Shown here piece by piece: positions 24,352 through 33,425 of a stretch of 64,000 nucleotides of DNA. Made by a program: the position numbers and the translations under genes. This DNA is from Acidobacteriota bacterium (lineage in GTDB: Bacteria; Acidobacteriota; Thermoanaerobaculia; Gp7-AA8). How positions within the stretch are numbered: the stretch's first letter is position 1; each line of letters opens with the position of its first letter. The stretch lies in assembly GCA_021781455.1 (NCBI GenBank), contig JAJXWV010000037.1:1-64000 (forward strand). Reading direction: 5' to 3'. The notes beneath the pieces are model-generated. The model had not been told where the DNA came from, searched no databases, and saw nothing but the letters and a program-made list of their open reading frames with translations.

Positions 24352-25374
24352 ATGAATCGAATCACGCAAGTCTGGACGGGAGCCGCGAGGCTCATCGCCG
24401 GCACCCTCGGCGCGGTGACCAACGGGCTCACCTCGTCGATGCCTGCGGCCACGGCCGACCGCAATGTCGACATGCTCATCGGCGGTCAGGCGGTGATCGA
24501 GGGCGTGATGATGCGCTCGCTCGGGGGCTATTCAGTGGCGGTGCGCCAGCCGGACGGCGGCGTCTCAATCAAGAAGGACAAGCTCGTCTCGATCACGAAG
24601 AAGTACCCGTTCCTGCGCTTCCCGGTCCTGCGCGGCTCGGTGGTCCTGATCCAGTCGCTGATCCTCGGCATGCGCGCGCTCAACTACTCGGCGAGCGTCG
24701 CCACCGAAGGTGAGGAAGGACAGCAGGAGATCTCGAACTGGGCCATCGCCGGGTCGATGCTCGTCGCGCTCGTCCTCGGTATCGGCGTCTTCATCCTCGC
24801 TCCACTCGGGTTGACGAACCTGATCCGGCACTACCTCGCTCCCCAGATGGGCAACATCGCCTACAACGCCATCGACGGAGTGATCCGGGCGGTGTTCTTC
24901 TTCGTCTACATCCTCTCGATCTCGTTCATGAACGAGATCCGGCGGGTGTTCCAGTACCACGGCGCCGAGCACAAGACGGTGTTCACGTTCGAGGCGCACG
25001 AAGAGCTGACCGTGGAGAACGCACGCGGCAAGTCGACGCTCCATCCTCGGTGCGGAACGAGCTTCCTCATGTTCGTGATGGCGATCTCGATCGCGGTCTT
25101 CTCGCTCGTTCCTTCGACTGCTCCGTTCGCGGTGAAGGTCGGCGCACGGGTGGTGCTGATCCCGCTGATCGCCGGGCTGGCCTACGAGGTCATCCGCTTC
25201 TCGGCCCGCCACCTCGACAACGGCTTCTGCCGCATGCTGGTCCAGCCGGGCCTCTGGCTGCAGCGGATCACGACCAAAGAGCCGGACGACAAACAGCTCG
25301 AAGTCGCCCTGATCGCGCTCAAGGAAGCGTTGATGTACGACGCCGTCGAGCCCGAACAGGCCGCGGTCGCCTAG
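24352..25374 (+). CDS. DUF1385 membrane protein (YqhQ-like)
   Basis: 340 residues from the ATG at 24352; the upstream in-frame extension would translate the repeat. The family core is clear: GGQAVIEGVMMRS, YPFLRFPVLRGSVVL, FQYHGAEHKTVFTFEA and HPRCGTSFLMFVMAISI, followed by FSARHLDNGFCRMLVQPGLWLQ. Four or so membrane helices. The function is not known biochemically; the family is recurrently found beside rpmE and prfA, as here. An extra ~40-residue N-terminus precedes the core. Confidence 0.92.
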   Translation: MNRITQVWTGAARLIAGTLGAVTNGLTSSMPAATADRNVDMLIGGQAVIEGVMMRSLGGYSVAVRQPDGGVSIKKDKLVSITKKYPFLRFPVLRGSVVLIQSLILGMRALNYSASVATEGEEGQQEISNWAIAGSMLVALVLGIGVFILAPLGLTNLIRHYLAPQMGNIAYNAIDGVIRAVFFFVYILSISFMNEIRRVFQYHGAEHKTVFTFEAHEELTVENARGKSTLHPRCGTSFLMFVMAISIAVFSLVPSTAPFAVKVGARVVLIPLIAGLAYEVIRFSARHLDNGFCRMLVQPGLWLQRITTKEPDDKQLEVALIALKEALMYDAVEPEQAAVA

Positions 25375-25379
25375 CGCAG

Positions 25380-25457
25380 CTCCTGGCCATTAGCTCTTGG
25401 CTCTCGGGCAGCGCTTTGCCCCCTGAGAGCCAAGAGCCAACAGCCAAGAGCCTCCAG
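25380..25457. repeat. Two-armed heptamer hairpin (GAGCCAA type)
   Basis: Left arm 25380-25409 (GCTCTTGGCTCTCGGG) pairs with right arm 25422-25457, which has GAGCCAA, GAGCCAA and CAGCCAA units. The right arm ends two bases before the prfA start, so any prfA ribosome site lies inside it. Confidence 0.8.
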
Positions 25458-25459
25458 CC

Positions 25460-26539
25460 ATGTACGACAAACTCGAAGAAATCGAACGCCGTTACGACGA
25501 GCTTCAGAGGAAGATCGGCGATCCGGACGTCGTCCGCGACGTGAAGCAGTACCGCGACGCGATGAAGGCCATCTCCGAGATCGACGAAGTCGTGGCCAAG
25601 TACCGCCAGCTCAAGAGCGTCCGCAAGCGCCTGGCCGACACGCGCGAGATGCTGCAGACGATCAGGGGCGAGGAGGAGCTGCGCGAGCTCGCCGAGCTCG
25701 AGCTGGCCGAGCTCGAACAGCAGGAGCCGCCGCTCGAACAGCAGCTCCAGGTCCTGCTCCAGCCGAAGGACCCCAACGACGACAAGAACGTCTTCGTGGA
25801 AATCCGCGCCGGCACGGGCGGCGACGAGGCTTCCCTGTTCGCCGCCGAGATCATGCGCATGTACATCCGCTACGCCGAATCGAAGCGGTGGAAGTGCGAC
25901 ATTACCGACGCGAACTACTCGTCGGTGAACGGCATCAAGGACGCCACGCTGCAGATCGAAGGGGACAAGGTCTACTCACGGCTGAAGTTCGAGTCGGGCG
26001 TTCACCGCGTGCAGCGGGTGCCGCAGACCGAGACGCAGGGCCGCATTCACACGTCGGCGATCACGGTGGCCGTGCTGCCGGAAGCGGAAGACATCGACAT
26101 CCAGATCGCAGAGAAAGACCTGCGCATCGACACCTTCTGCTCGTCGGGTCCCGGCGGCCAGTCCGTGAACACGACGTACTCGGCGGTCCGCATGACCCAC
26201 CTCCCCACGGGCGTGGTCGTGTCGTGCCAGGACGAGAAATCGCAGATCAAGAACCGGGCGAAGGCGCTGAAGGTGCTCAAGGCGCGGCTGTACGACATCG
26301 AGCGCCTCAAGCGCGAAGCCGAGCTCTCGGCCACGCGCAAGGGGATGATCGGCAGCGGCGACCGTTCCGAGAAAATCCGCACGTACAACTTTCCGCAGGA
26401 CCGGGTCACCGATCACCGCATCGGCCTGAGCGTTCATAACCTCCCCGACATCATGAACGGCAACCTCGACGTGATCATCGACCCGCTGATCGGCCACTTC
26501 CAGGCGGAGAGGCTGCGCGAGGCGGTGGAGTCGCGCTGA
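25460..26539 (+). CDS. prfA: Peptide chain release factor 1
   Basis: 359 residues. Recognises UAA and UAG and triggers peptide release. The GGQ catalytic loop is in [17 protein letters not shown] (about 230). The upstream domain-2 segment [18 protein letters not shown], with the family's P-x-T-type anticodon-reading region, supports RF1 rather than RF2; there is no programmed frameshift. A ribosome binding site is not obvious because the leader is the repeat hairpin described at 25380. Last gene of the rpmE-DUF1385-prfA run. Confidence 0.97.
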   Translation: MYDKLEEIERRYDELQRKIGDPDVVRDVKQYRDAMKAISEIDEVVAKYRQLKSVRKRLADTREMLQTIRGEEELRELAELELAELEQQEPPLEQQLQVLLQPKDPNDDKNVFVEIRAGTGGDEASLFAAEIMRMYIRYAESKRWKCDITDANYSSVNGIKDATLQIEGDKVYSRLKFESGVHRVQRVPQTETQGRIHTSAITVAVLPEAEDIDIQIAEKDLRIDTFCSSGPGGQSVNTTYSAVRMTHLPTGVVVSCQDEKSQIKNRAKALKVLKARLYDIERLKREAELSATRKGMIGSGDRSEKIRTYNFPQDRVTDHRIGLSVHNLPDIMNGNLDVIIDPLIGHFQAERLREAVESR

Positions 26540-26547
26540 CCCTGCAG

Positions 26548-26576
26548 TTCATCCCGAGCACTCGAATCGCGCAGGC
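26548..26576. repeat. Copy of TCATCCCGAGCACTCGAA repeat
   Basis: About 28 nt identical to 783-810 (TCATCCCGAGCACTCGAATC and on to GCGCAGGC). It begins nine bases after the prfA stop. Dispersed intergenic repeat of unknown role. Confidence 0.7.
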
Positions 26577-26654
26577 GACACCGGAAAGAAGAAGCGTTCG
26601 ATCGTTCCCCGGGGTGAGGGGTGGAGGTCGAGCGCGCGTTTCCTCGCGCGCGTT

Positions 26655-26746
26655 TAAATTTATGATTTGAGATTGATGATTTATGAACCGATAATACTTA
26701 CTCTGATATTAACTTCATAAATCATCAATCTTAAATCATAAATTCG
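26655..26746. repeat. Two-armed AT-rich heptamer hairpin (ATTTGAG/ATTTATG type)
   Basis: Left arm 26655-26690 and right arm 26713-26746 are complementary over about 31 positions with one or two mismatches; units are ATTTATG, ATTTGAG, ATTGATG. It lies between convergent prfA and the glycosyltransferase fusion, and its right arm supplies the last codons and the stop of the latter gene. Confidence 0.92.
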
Positions 26747-29700
26747 AACCCTCCAGCCCCGGCTCCGGAATCAGCTCCACCGTCCCCTTCCGCTCCAGCT
26801 TGCCCCAGCCGGTGCGCATCCCCGAGATCGCCGTCTGCACCGACTTCAGGAGCACGGCGTACATCAGCTGGCGGTACAGGAATCGCTGCCAGAAGAGCCA
26901 CACCAGCACCCGGCCGTCCTCGCGGTCGAGGCGGAAGGCGATGGCCGATCCCACCAGCTCGATCACGAAGAAGAACGCGTACATGAACAGCACCACATAC
27001 AGCGAGTCCATGGCCGCGGGGAGCGTCTGCATTTCGTGCGTGTGCCGTCCCAGGAGATAAGCCTGGAGAACCGTGCCGAGGGTCCAGAGGATCTGCAGGT
27101 CGACGAGCGGCGAGATGGCCTGGTAGAAGATCTGGAACAGCCAGAGCGCCGGCAGCATCACGCGTCCGAACCAGCCGTAGCGGCCCACGGCGCGGCGGTG
27201 CTTCCAGAGGCACTGCAGCGTTCCGAATGCCCAGCGGAAGCGCTGCCTGAAGAGCGATCGGAACGAATCCGGCGCCTCCGTGTAACCGATGGCATCGGTG
27301 TCGGTCGCCACCCTCCAGCCGATCCGCCGGATGCGCCAGGTCAGGTCCATGTCCTCGGCCATGGTGTCGGTGGTGTAGCCGCCGGCCTGCATGACGGCTT
27401 CGCGCCGCCACGCTCCGACCGCTCCCGGCACGACCGTCACGGAGTTGATCACCGAGTAGGCCCGGCGATCGAGATTCTGGCTGGTGATGTACTCGATGGC
27501 CTGCCAGTAGGTCAGCGGGTTGATGCGGTTGCCAACCTTGACGTTGCCGGCCACGGCGCCGACGAGCGGATCGGCGAAACGGCGCACGAGCTTGGCGATG
27601 GTGTCCCTGGCGAAGATCGTGTCGGCGTCGAGGGCGATGATGATGTCGCCGCTGGCCTGAGCGAAGCCGCGATTCAGCGCAGCCGCTTTCCCGGCGTTCT
27701 CCTGCCGCAGCAGCCGCACGGCGGAGTTGCCACCGAAATTCCGGGTGATTTCGCCCGAAGTGTCGTCCTGCGATCCGTCGTCGACGACGATCACCTCCAG
27801 AGCGGGATAGTCGTTGGCCAGGACCGCGGCGATCGTGCGGGCAATGACCTTCTCCTCGTTGAAGGCCGCGACGACGACGCTCACCGGCGGACGGAAGGTC
27901 TCGTCCAGATGCTCCCGGCCGTGGCGGACCTTCTCCACGATGGCCAGGATCGTCACGAACACCACGCGCAACGTGCCCAGGATGATTCCGGAGATGAAGG
28001 CGACGGTGAGAAAGACCTCCAGCAGGTACATGGCCTCGAAGACGATGCGGTCGCTGGCCAGCATGATCGTGTCACTGCCCTTGATCGGCGGATTGACGTC
28101 GTCACGCGTGGCGCCCAGAAGATCGGAGACGTTGACGAACTTGTAGCCCATCTGCTGAAGCTTCGGGATGAGCATCTTCATCAGGCGCACGGTTTCGGTG
28201 CGATCGCCCCCGCCGTCGTGCATGAGGATGCAGCTGCCGTGTTCGCTGTCGAGCTGCGCCAGGATCGACTGCATCATCTCTTCCGCGGTGCGGTGGCGCC
28301 GTGAGCCGTCGGGCATCCGCTCTTCGGTGTTCCAGTCCTGCGGATCGATGAACTCCAGCACGGTGATGTAGTTCATCTCCGTGGCCAGGACGATCGGCTT
28401 CACTTCTTCTTCGGTGGTGGGCTCGGCGTCGGCGTTGTACGGCGGCCGGAACAGCAGCGTGGAGCGATGGAGCAGGCTCTGAAACACCCGTTGCGTGGCG
28501 TTCAGCTCGAAGCGCGCGCGGCGCTCGGGGATGGCGCCCGTGTTCGGGTGCGTGTACGTGTGGTTCCCGATCTCGTGTCCTTCCGCCCAGATGCGGCGCA
28601 CGAGGTTGGGGTAACGCTCGGCGTTCTGCCCGATCAGGAAGAAAGTGGCCTTGATGTTGTACTGCTTGAGCACGTCGAGCATCTCGCCCGTGTATGGCTC
28701 GGCCGGACCGTCGTCGATGGTGAATGCGAGTTCCTTCGGGTGATAGCCGGTGCGGTCGATGACGTACGAGGTGGGGAACTTCTGGTACTGCTCGTCGACG
28801 ATCAGCCCGGTAGCCGGGTCGACTTCCAGGGTCCGCGAGCCGTCGCTGGGCTTCGCGCCGATGTGCGTGATCTCGCCGTCGCCGACGAACTCGATGTCGT
28901 AGGGAAAATGCACGCGTTGCAGGACGGTGGGATTCGGCCGAGTCAGCTGATCGCTGCGGATGTAGGTCCAGATCGACGGGTCCGTCGATCCCAGGACCCA
29001 CACGGCCACGCCTCGCACGCCGAAGTTCTGGGCGATCATCCACTGGTTCGCCGCCGTGACGGCGTCGAGGAACCACACCTCGTGGTTCTTGCCGGCTTCG
29101 TCCTGGTACACGAACGTCGGGTTCATGAACTCCGGGTCGAAGTCGATGATTTTGTCGGCCGCCTCTTCGGGCCGGTTGCGGGCCGCCTCGACCAGCGCGC
29201 CCTGATACGTCAGCGGGTCCGGCCAGTCCTGCCCTTCCGTCCAGTCGTAGGCGTAGTTCGCGAGCCCGATCACGAATTTTTCGCGCGGCACGTAGCGAAT
29301 GGCGTCGACGAGCACGCGCTGGTACCAGCCGATGGACGCGATCGGGCCCGGCGCTCCGGTGGAGTGCTCGTCGTATCCCATGATCACGATGAAGTCACAG
29401 GCGCGGTCGATGGCCCGCCAGTCGAGGTGGTTCTGCCGCGTGAAATCAGGACTGACCATCTTGGCCTCGATGTCCACCGAGACCAGAAGCTTGTGCGGCG
29501 CAAAGGCAGCGTGCATCCGCTGCAGGAACGGGATCAGCAGCCGCGTGTCTCCCTCGCTGAGGTTCTCCAGGTCGACGTTGATCCCCTGGAAACGGTTGGC
29601 GAGCACCCAGTTCTGCAGCTGCAGGATGATCTGCTCCTGCACGGCCGGGTCGTTGAGCAGGACATGGGCGCGAACCGGGTCGAAATCGCTCTGCTGCGCG

Positions 29701-30248
29701 TTGCTGAAGACCGGAACGATGTTGAGGTTGTTCGAGCGCGCGATCTGCAGCACGTCGTTGTTGTGCGGGACGGTGGCCGGATCCCAGTCCGCCCAGTTCA
29801 GGCTGCGGCCGTCGGGACGGAGGTGGACCCAGGCCGGAAGAAGGTGGGTCATCCGCGGCGCGTACGCGCGCAGCGAGTGCAGTCCCGTCTCCTGCCACGG
29901 TGCGTAGAACGCCGCCACGATGCGCGGCGACTTGACCGGCCCCTTCGCGATGCGGGCCGCCTGCGCCTTCTGTTCGCGCGCGATCTCGGAGAACAGACGA
30001 TCGCGCCACCGCTTCAGAAGGAACTGTTGCATCCGCGTCTGATGAGGAACGATGCGGATGGCGCGCTTCAGCGCCTTACGCACGCTGTTGATTCCCGGCA
30101 CGTTCGGCAGCAGCGGCGTGGCCACGAAGACGCTGACCAGAAAAACGCTCACAATGATGACGGACAGCAGGCCGACTACGGTGCTGATCCTTTTGACCCA
30201 TGACCAACGGCGTTGCGACGGGTCGAAGAAAACTGCCTGATCCGACAT
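26736..30248 (-). CDS. Three-domain GH18 / polysaccharide deacetylase / glycosyltransferase-2 fusion
   Basis: 1170 residues from the ATG at 30248. N-terminal membrane helix (about 15-42); a GH18-like domain (about 110-470) with FQGINVDLENLS, where the catalytic Glu is kept but the first Asp of DxxDxDxE is Asn; a NodB deacetylase domain (about 495-740) with FTIDDGPA and HEIGNHTYTHP metal motifs; a membrane helix; then a processive GT2 domain (about 810-1080) with VVVAAFNEE, ALDADT, AEDMDLTWR and QRFRWAFG (QxxRW), and C-terminal helices. It looks like a one-gene machine that makes and trims an exported N-acetylglucosamine-type polysaccharide. No obvious ribosome site. Confidence 0.9.
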   Translation of the reverse strand: MSDQAVFFDPSQRRWSWVKRISTVVGLLSVIIVSVFLVSVFVATPLLPNVPGINSVRKALKRAIRIVPHQTRMQQFLLKRWRDRLFSEIAREQKAQAARIAKGPVKSPRIVAAFYAPWQETGLHSLRAYAPRMTHLLPAWVHLRPDGRSLNWADWDPATVPHNNDVLQIARSNNLNIVPVFSNAQQSDFDPVRAHVLLNDPAVQEQIILQLQNWVLANRFQGINVDLENLSEGDTRLLIPFLQRMHAAFAPHKLLVSVDIEAKMVSPDFTRQNHLDWRAIDRACDFIVIMGYDEHSTGAPGPIASIGWYQRVLVDAIRYVPREKFVIGLANYAYDWTEGQDWPDPLTYQGALVEAARNRPEEAADKIIDFDPEFMNPTFVYQDEAGKNHEVWFLDAVTAANQWMIAQNFGVRGVAVWVLGSTDPSIWTYIRSDQLTRPNPTVLQRVHFPYDIEFVGDGEITHIGAKPSDGSRTLEVDPATGLIVDEQYQKFPTSYVIDRTGYHPKELAFTIDDGPAEPYTGEMLDVLKQYNIKATFFLIGQNAERYPNLVRRIWAEGHEIGNHTYTHPNTGAIPERRARFELNATQRVFQSLLHRSTLLFRPPYNADAEPTTEEEVKPIVLATEMNYITVLEFIDPQDWNTEERMPDGSRRHRTAEEMMQSILAQLDSEHGSCILMHDGGGDRTETVRLMKMLIPKLQQMGYKFVNVSDLLGATRDDVNPPIKGSDTIMLASDRIVFEAMYLLEVFLTVAFISGIILGTLRVVFVTILAIVEKVRHGREHLDETFRPPVSVVVAAFNEEKVIARTIAAVLANDYPALEVIVVDDGSQDDTSGEITRNFGGNSAVRLLRQENAGKAAALNRGFAQASGDIIIALDADTIFARDTIAKLVRRFADPLVGAVAGNVKVGNRINPLTYWQAIEYITSQNLDRRAYSVINSVTVVPGAVGAWRREAVMQAGGYTTDTMAEDMDLTWRIRRIGWRVATDTDAIGYTEAPDSFRSLFRQRFRWAFGTLQCLWKHRRAVGRYGWFGRVMLPALWLFQIFYQAISPLVDLQILWTLGTVLQAYLLGRHTHEMQTLPAAMDSLYVVLFMYAFFFVIELVGSAIAFRLDREDGRVLVWLFWQRFLYRQLMYAVLLKSVQTAISGMRTGWGKLERKGTVELIPEPGLEGSNL

Positions 30249-30331
30249 ATTGTTATCTGTAGTAACTGGAAAACGGGCCCGGCCATTCTGCCGTAAACCC
30301 ATCGTGCGCTTCCACCGTACTACAAGCCAGC

Positions 30332-31285
30332 ATGGGCCAGAACGTAGTCGTCGTCCGCGGTCTGCGGAAACTGTACCGGTCGTCCTTCGGCCGCCCTCCC
30401 ATCAGGGCGCTCGACGGGATTTCCTTCGACATCGCTGCCGGTGAGCTGTTCGGCCTTCTCGGCCCGAACGGCGCCGGCAAGACCACCACCGTCAAGATCC
30501 TCCTCGGGCTGACACACGCCACCGAAGGCGAGGCCGGAATTCACGGCCTTCACGTCTCCGATCCCGAGAGCCGCCGGCACGTCGGCTACCTTCCGGAGGG
30601 CCACAAGATCCCCGGCTATCTCACCGCCCGGCAGACGCTGTCGATCTTCGCGCGCATGTCAGGCATGGAGAAGCCCGCCATCGCGCAGCGCACAGCCGAA
30701 CTGCTCGAGCGCGTTCACCTGGCGCCGTGGACCGACGTCCGGGTCAAGAAGTTCTCGAAGGGCATGACCCAGCGCCTGGGCCTGGCATGCGCGCTGATCC
30801 ACAGGCCCGACGTCCTGCTGCTCGACGAGCCGACCGACGGAGTCGACCCGGTCGGGCGCCGGGAGATCCGCGATCTGCTGATCGACGAGGCGCGGACGAA
30901 CGGCACGACCGTGCTGATCAACTCGCACCTTCTCTCCGAGATCGAGCTGACCTGCGACCGCGTGGCGGTCCTGCGCAACGGCCAGGTGGCGGCGGCCGGA
31001 ACGATCGACGAGCTGACGCGCAAGAGCGCCAAGTACCGGATGGTGGCCTCGCCCGTCGACGACGCGCTCGTGGCCTCGTTCCGCGAGAGCGGCGCCGGGG
31101 TGGAGCGGGTGAACAGCCATCTCGAGCTCTCGGTGACCGATCCCGCGCACCTGAACGCGCTGATCGACAAGCTGCGATCGCGCGGCTCGATGCTGACGGA
31201 GCTCTCGCCGGTGCGATCGACTCTCGAAGACGTGTTCGTCGATCTGATCAAACTTCATCCGGAATCGGTGGAGCAACCGCGATGA
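30332..31285 (+). CDS. ABC transporter ATP-binding protein
   Basis: 317 residues. Walker A GPNGAGKTTTV (about 46), signature FSKGMTQRLG (about 145), Walker B DVLLLDEPTDGVDP, H-loop INSHLLSE. About 80 residues follow the nucleotide-binding domain, as in CcmA/NatA-type exporters. It is the first gene of a three-gene run with an ABC-2 permease 42 bp downstream and a secreted protein. The cargo is unknown. It diverges from the polysaccharide fusion gene with only 83 bp between starts, so shared control is possible. Confidence 0.95.
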   Translation: MGQNVVVVRGLRKLYRSSFGRPPIRALDGISFDIAAGELFGLLGPNGAGKTTTVKILLGLTHATEGEAGIHGLHVSDPESRRHVGYLPEGHKIPGYLTARQTLSIFARMSGMEKPAIAQRTAELLERVHLAPWTDVRVKKFSKGMTQRLGLACALIHRPDVLLLDEPTDGVDPVGRREIRDLLIDEARTNGTTVLINSHLLSEIELTCDRVAVLRNGQVAAAGTIDELTRKSAKYRMVASPVDDALVASFRESGAGVERVNSHLELSVTDPAHLNALIDKLRSRGSMLTELSPVRSTLEDVFVDLIKLHPESVEQPR

Positions 31286-31327
31286 ACCCGGCCATGAAGA
31301 CGAGCATTGCGAGGCGGTGAGCAACCC

Positions 31328-32182
31328 ATGAAAGTCCTGGCAGCCAACATCGAAGACGTCATGCGCGAGGCCGCGGCCCGCTGGACGCTGATCGCGTACT
31401 TCCTTCTCTCCACGATCTTCATCATCATCTTTGCCTTCGCCGTGAACCTCGACATCGTGCAGGGAACGCTCTCCGGGGCCAAGCTCTTCGGCAAGCAAGT
31501 GGAGATGCACGGCAGCTCGATCAGCATCGAGCAACTCGTCCTGGGGTTCGAGTCCGGTTTTTCCGGCTTCCTCTATTTCCTCTGCACGTTCCTGGCGATC
31601 TTCGCCACCGCGCACCTCGTGCCGCGCATGCAGGAGAAGGGGACGATCGACCTCTATCTGTCGCGTCCCGTCGGCCGCGTCAAGCTGCTGCTGTCGCGGT
31701 ACGTCGCCGGACTGATTCTGGCCGGCTCGAACATCCTCTATCTGATCGGCTCGATGTGGCTGATCGTCATCTGGAAGACGCACGTCGTCCACCCGCGGTT
31801 CCTCATGGCGGGCGTGATCATCTTCTTCATGGTGGCAACGCTGCTGGCTTTCGCGTTCCTGGTCGGCGTCGTCACCTCTTCGACGGCCGTGTCGATCATG
31901 ACCAGCTACGGCCTGTTCTTCTTCGGCCTGATGCTGGCGGGGCACAATCGTTTCGCAGCGGTCGTGTCGCGCGAATGGGAGGCCGGCCTGATCCAGACGC
32001 TGTACTGGGTCATCCCGAAGAGCGCCGAGCTTTTCGGCGCGGTCGTCTCCTTCGTCTCCGACAAGATGCTGCCGAGCGAACTCGCCTCCTCGCTCACTCC
32101 CCCACCCTTTCTGAGCACGGCGGCCTTCGCCATCGGCTGCCTGGCCCTCGCTTCCTGGCTGTTCCAACGAAAGGAGTTCTGA
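31328..32182 (+). CDS. ABC-2 type transporter permease
   Basis: 284 residues from the ATG at 31328. Six predicted membrane helices: near residues 20-42, a long one at about 75-95, then four more up to about 265. A large extracytoplasmic loop after the first helix (NLDIVQGTLSGAKLFG) and the sequence MQEKGTIDLYLSRPVGR fit the ABC-2/NatB family, in which the latter is a coupling element. It partners the ATP-binding protein upstream and is followed after 3 bp by a secreted-protein gene, indicating one operon. Confidence 0.9.
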   Translation: MKVLAANIEDVMREAAARWTLIAYFLLSTIFIIIFAFAVNLDIVQGTLSGAKLFGKQVEMHGSSISIEQLVLGFESGFSGFLYFLCTFLAIFATAHLVPRMQEKGTIDLYLSRPVGRVKLLLSRYVAGLILAGSNILYLIGSMWLIVIWKTHVVHPRFLMAGVIIFFMVATLLAFAFLVGVVTSSTAVSIMTSYGLFFFGLMLAGHNRFAAVVSREWEAGLIQTLYWVIPKSAELFGAVVSFVSDKMLPSELASSLTPPPFLSTAAFAIGCLALASWLFQRKEF

Positions 32183-32185
32183 CCC

Positions 32186-33166
32186 ATGAAGAACCGTGCC
32201 CTGGTTGCACTCGCACTTGCTTTCGCACTCGCTCCCGCCGCATTCGCGAAGAACGGGGCGATGTCGCTGATTCCGAACGATGCCGTCACGGTCGGCGTGG
32301 TGCATCTCGCCGACATGCGATCGAGCCCGCTCTCCTCGATGCTCTTCCGGCACACCGACAGCGTCACGACGAACGGAGACGCCGCGCGCTTTCTGGACGA
32401 TGCCGGGCTGCAGCCGGCGAAGGACGTCGACCTCGTCGTCGTGGCCACCTCGCCGCAGACGAACCTCGGCACCGACGCGAATGTTCTGATCGCGGCCGAG
32501 GGTCGCTTCAACGTCGACCGCCTGACGAGCGCTCTCGTCTCGCGCGGCGCGACGAAGAAGAACGGTTACTTCGTCCTTCCCGATTCGAAGAACGCGGAAC
32601 ACCGGCAGGGAGTCGTCGCCTTTCCCGATTCTCATCTGGTCCTGATCGGATCCGAAGAGTCCGTCGCTGCCGCGCTCACCAATTACGCCGGCGGGGGAAC
32701 TACGTTCCTCACGGCCAGCGGGCTGGGACGCGAGGTGGCCCGCATCGACCCGAAGGCCACCGCCTGGGCGATCATCGACGTGGCGCGCGCTTCGCGCCTC
32801 GCCAATGCGCCGCACGCCCCTTCGCATGACTCGGGCGCCGCACTCGGCAACGCGCTCAAGAGCATGTCGACGATCGCGCTCTGGGCCACCGACACCGGCG
32901 ACTCGCTCGAGCTCAACGGCCTGGGTGTGGGCCACGATCCCGAGACGCTGCAGCTCGTCGAGGACACCGTCCGCGGCGCGCTCGCGGCCATGCGCCTCGC
33001 CGTCCAGGACAAGTCGCCCGATCTGGTCAACGTCCTGCGGAAGTTCGAAGTGAGGCACTCGACCGACACCGTCTCGATCAGCGGCACGATTCCGGCCGAC
33101 ACGCTGAAGACGCTCATGGCCCAGAAGCATCAGGCGCACGCCGCGCACGTGGACGGGATGAAGTAG
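32186..33166 (+). CDS. Secreted hypothetical protein in ABC operon
   Basis: 326 residues, not recognised. Signal peptide LVALALAFALAPAAFA cleaved near residue 21. The mature protein repeats an alpha/beta pattern with phrases such as VTVGVVHLADMRSSPL and AWAIIDVARAS, reminiscent of DUF3352-like proteins that compare two halves of one fold, but this is a weak impression. No cysteines and no lipobox, so probably soluble in the periplasm. It follows the permease by 3 bp, so it is likely made together with the exporter. The tail is His- and Lys-rich (QKHQAHAAHVDGMK). Confidence 0.8.
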   Translation: MKNRALVALALAFALAPAAFAKNGAMSLIPNDAVTVGVVHLADMRSSPLSSMLFRHTDSVTTNGDAARFLDDAGLQPAKDVDLVVVATSPQTNLGTDANVLIAAEGRFNVDRLTSALVSRGATKKNGYFVLPDSKNAEHRQGVVAFPDSHLVLIGSEESVAAALTNYAGGGTTFLTASGLGREVARIDPKATAWAIIDVARASRLANAPHAPSHDSGAALGNALKSMSTIALWATDTGDSLELNGLGVGHDPETLQLVEDTVRGALAAMRLAVQDKSPDLVNVLRKFEVRHSTDTVSISGTIPADTLKTLMAQKHQAHAAHVDGMK

Positions 33167-33251
33167 CCGATCGCTCTCTCGCTTGCCCCCCACCGTCATC
33201 AACGAGCGGCGGAACCGCGGTCTCCGTCCCGAGCGGCGAACCGCGGTCTTC

Positions 33252-33413
33252 GTCACTCTGAGCCGGCGCAACCGCGTGGGCGGTGGAGGGGCGGGAGCGG
33301 TGGAGCGCGGCGAAGAGTCTTTACCGGGACGATCAGCAGGTTTGAGACTCTTCGCCGCGCTTCGCCGCTTCCACCCGCCCAACCTCCCCGCGGCTCCGCC
33401 GGCTCAGAGTGAC
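33252..33413. repeat. Hairpin element with GTCACTCTGAGCC inverted ends, copy A
   Basis: 162 bp bounded by GTCACTCTGAGCCGGCG and its complement. A perfect 16-bp internal stem (GCGCGGCGAAGAGTCT at 33305-33320 with 33345-33360) encloses a 24-nt loop. Copy B at 37990 is the same element in opposite orientation, judged by the loop. There is no coding capacity, so it resembles a MITE. The rest of 33167-33425 has no gene. Confidence 0.85.
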
Positions 33414-33425
33414 GGGGGCGCGCGC

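Noticed and set aside
30659-33382. 907-codon minus-strand frame across the ABC transporter genes
   Set aside because: Antisense shadow of three well-supported plus-strand genes; no domain and no ribosome site.
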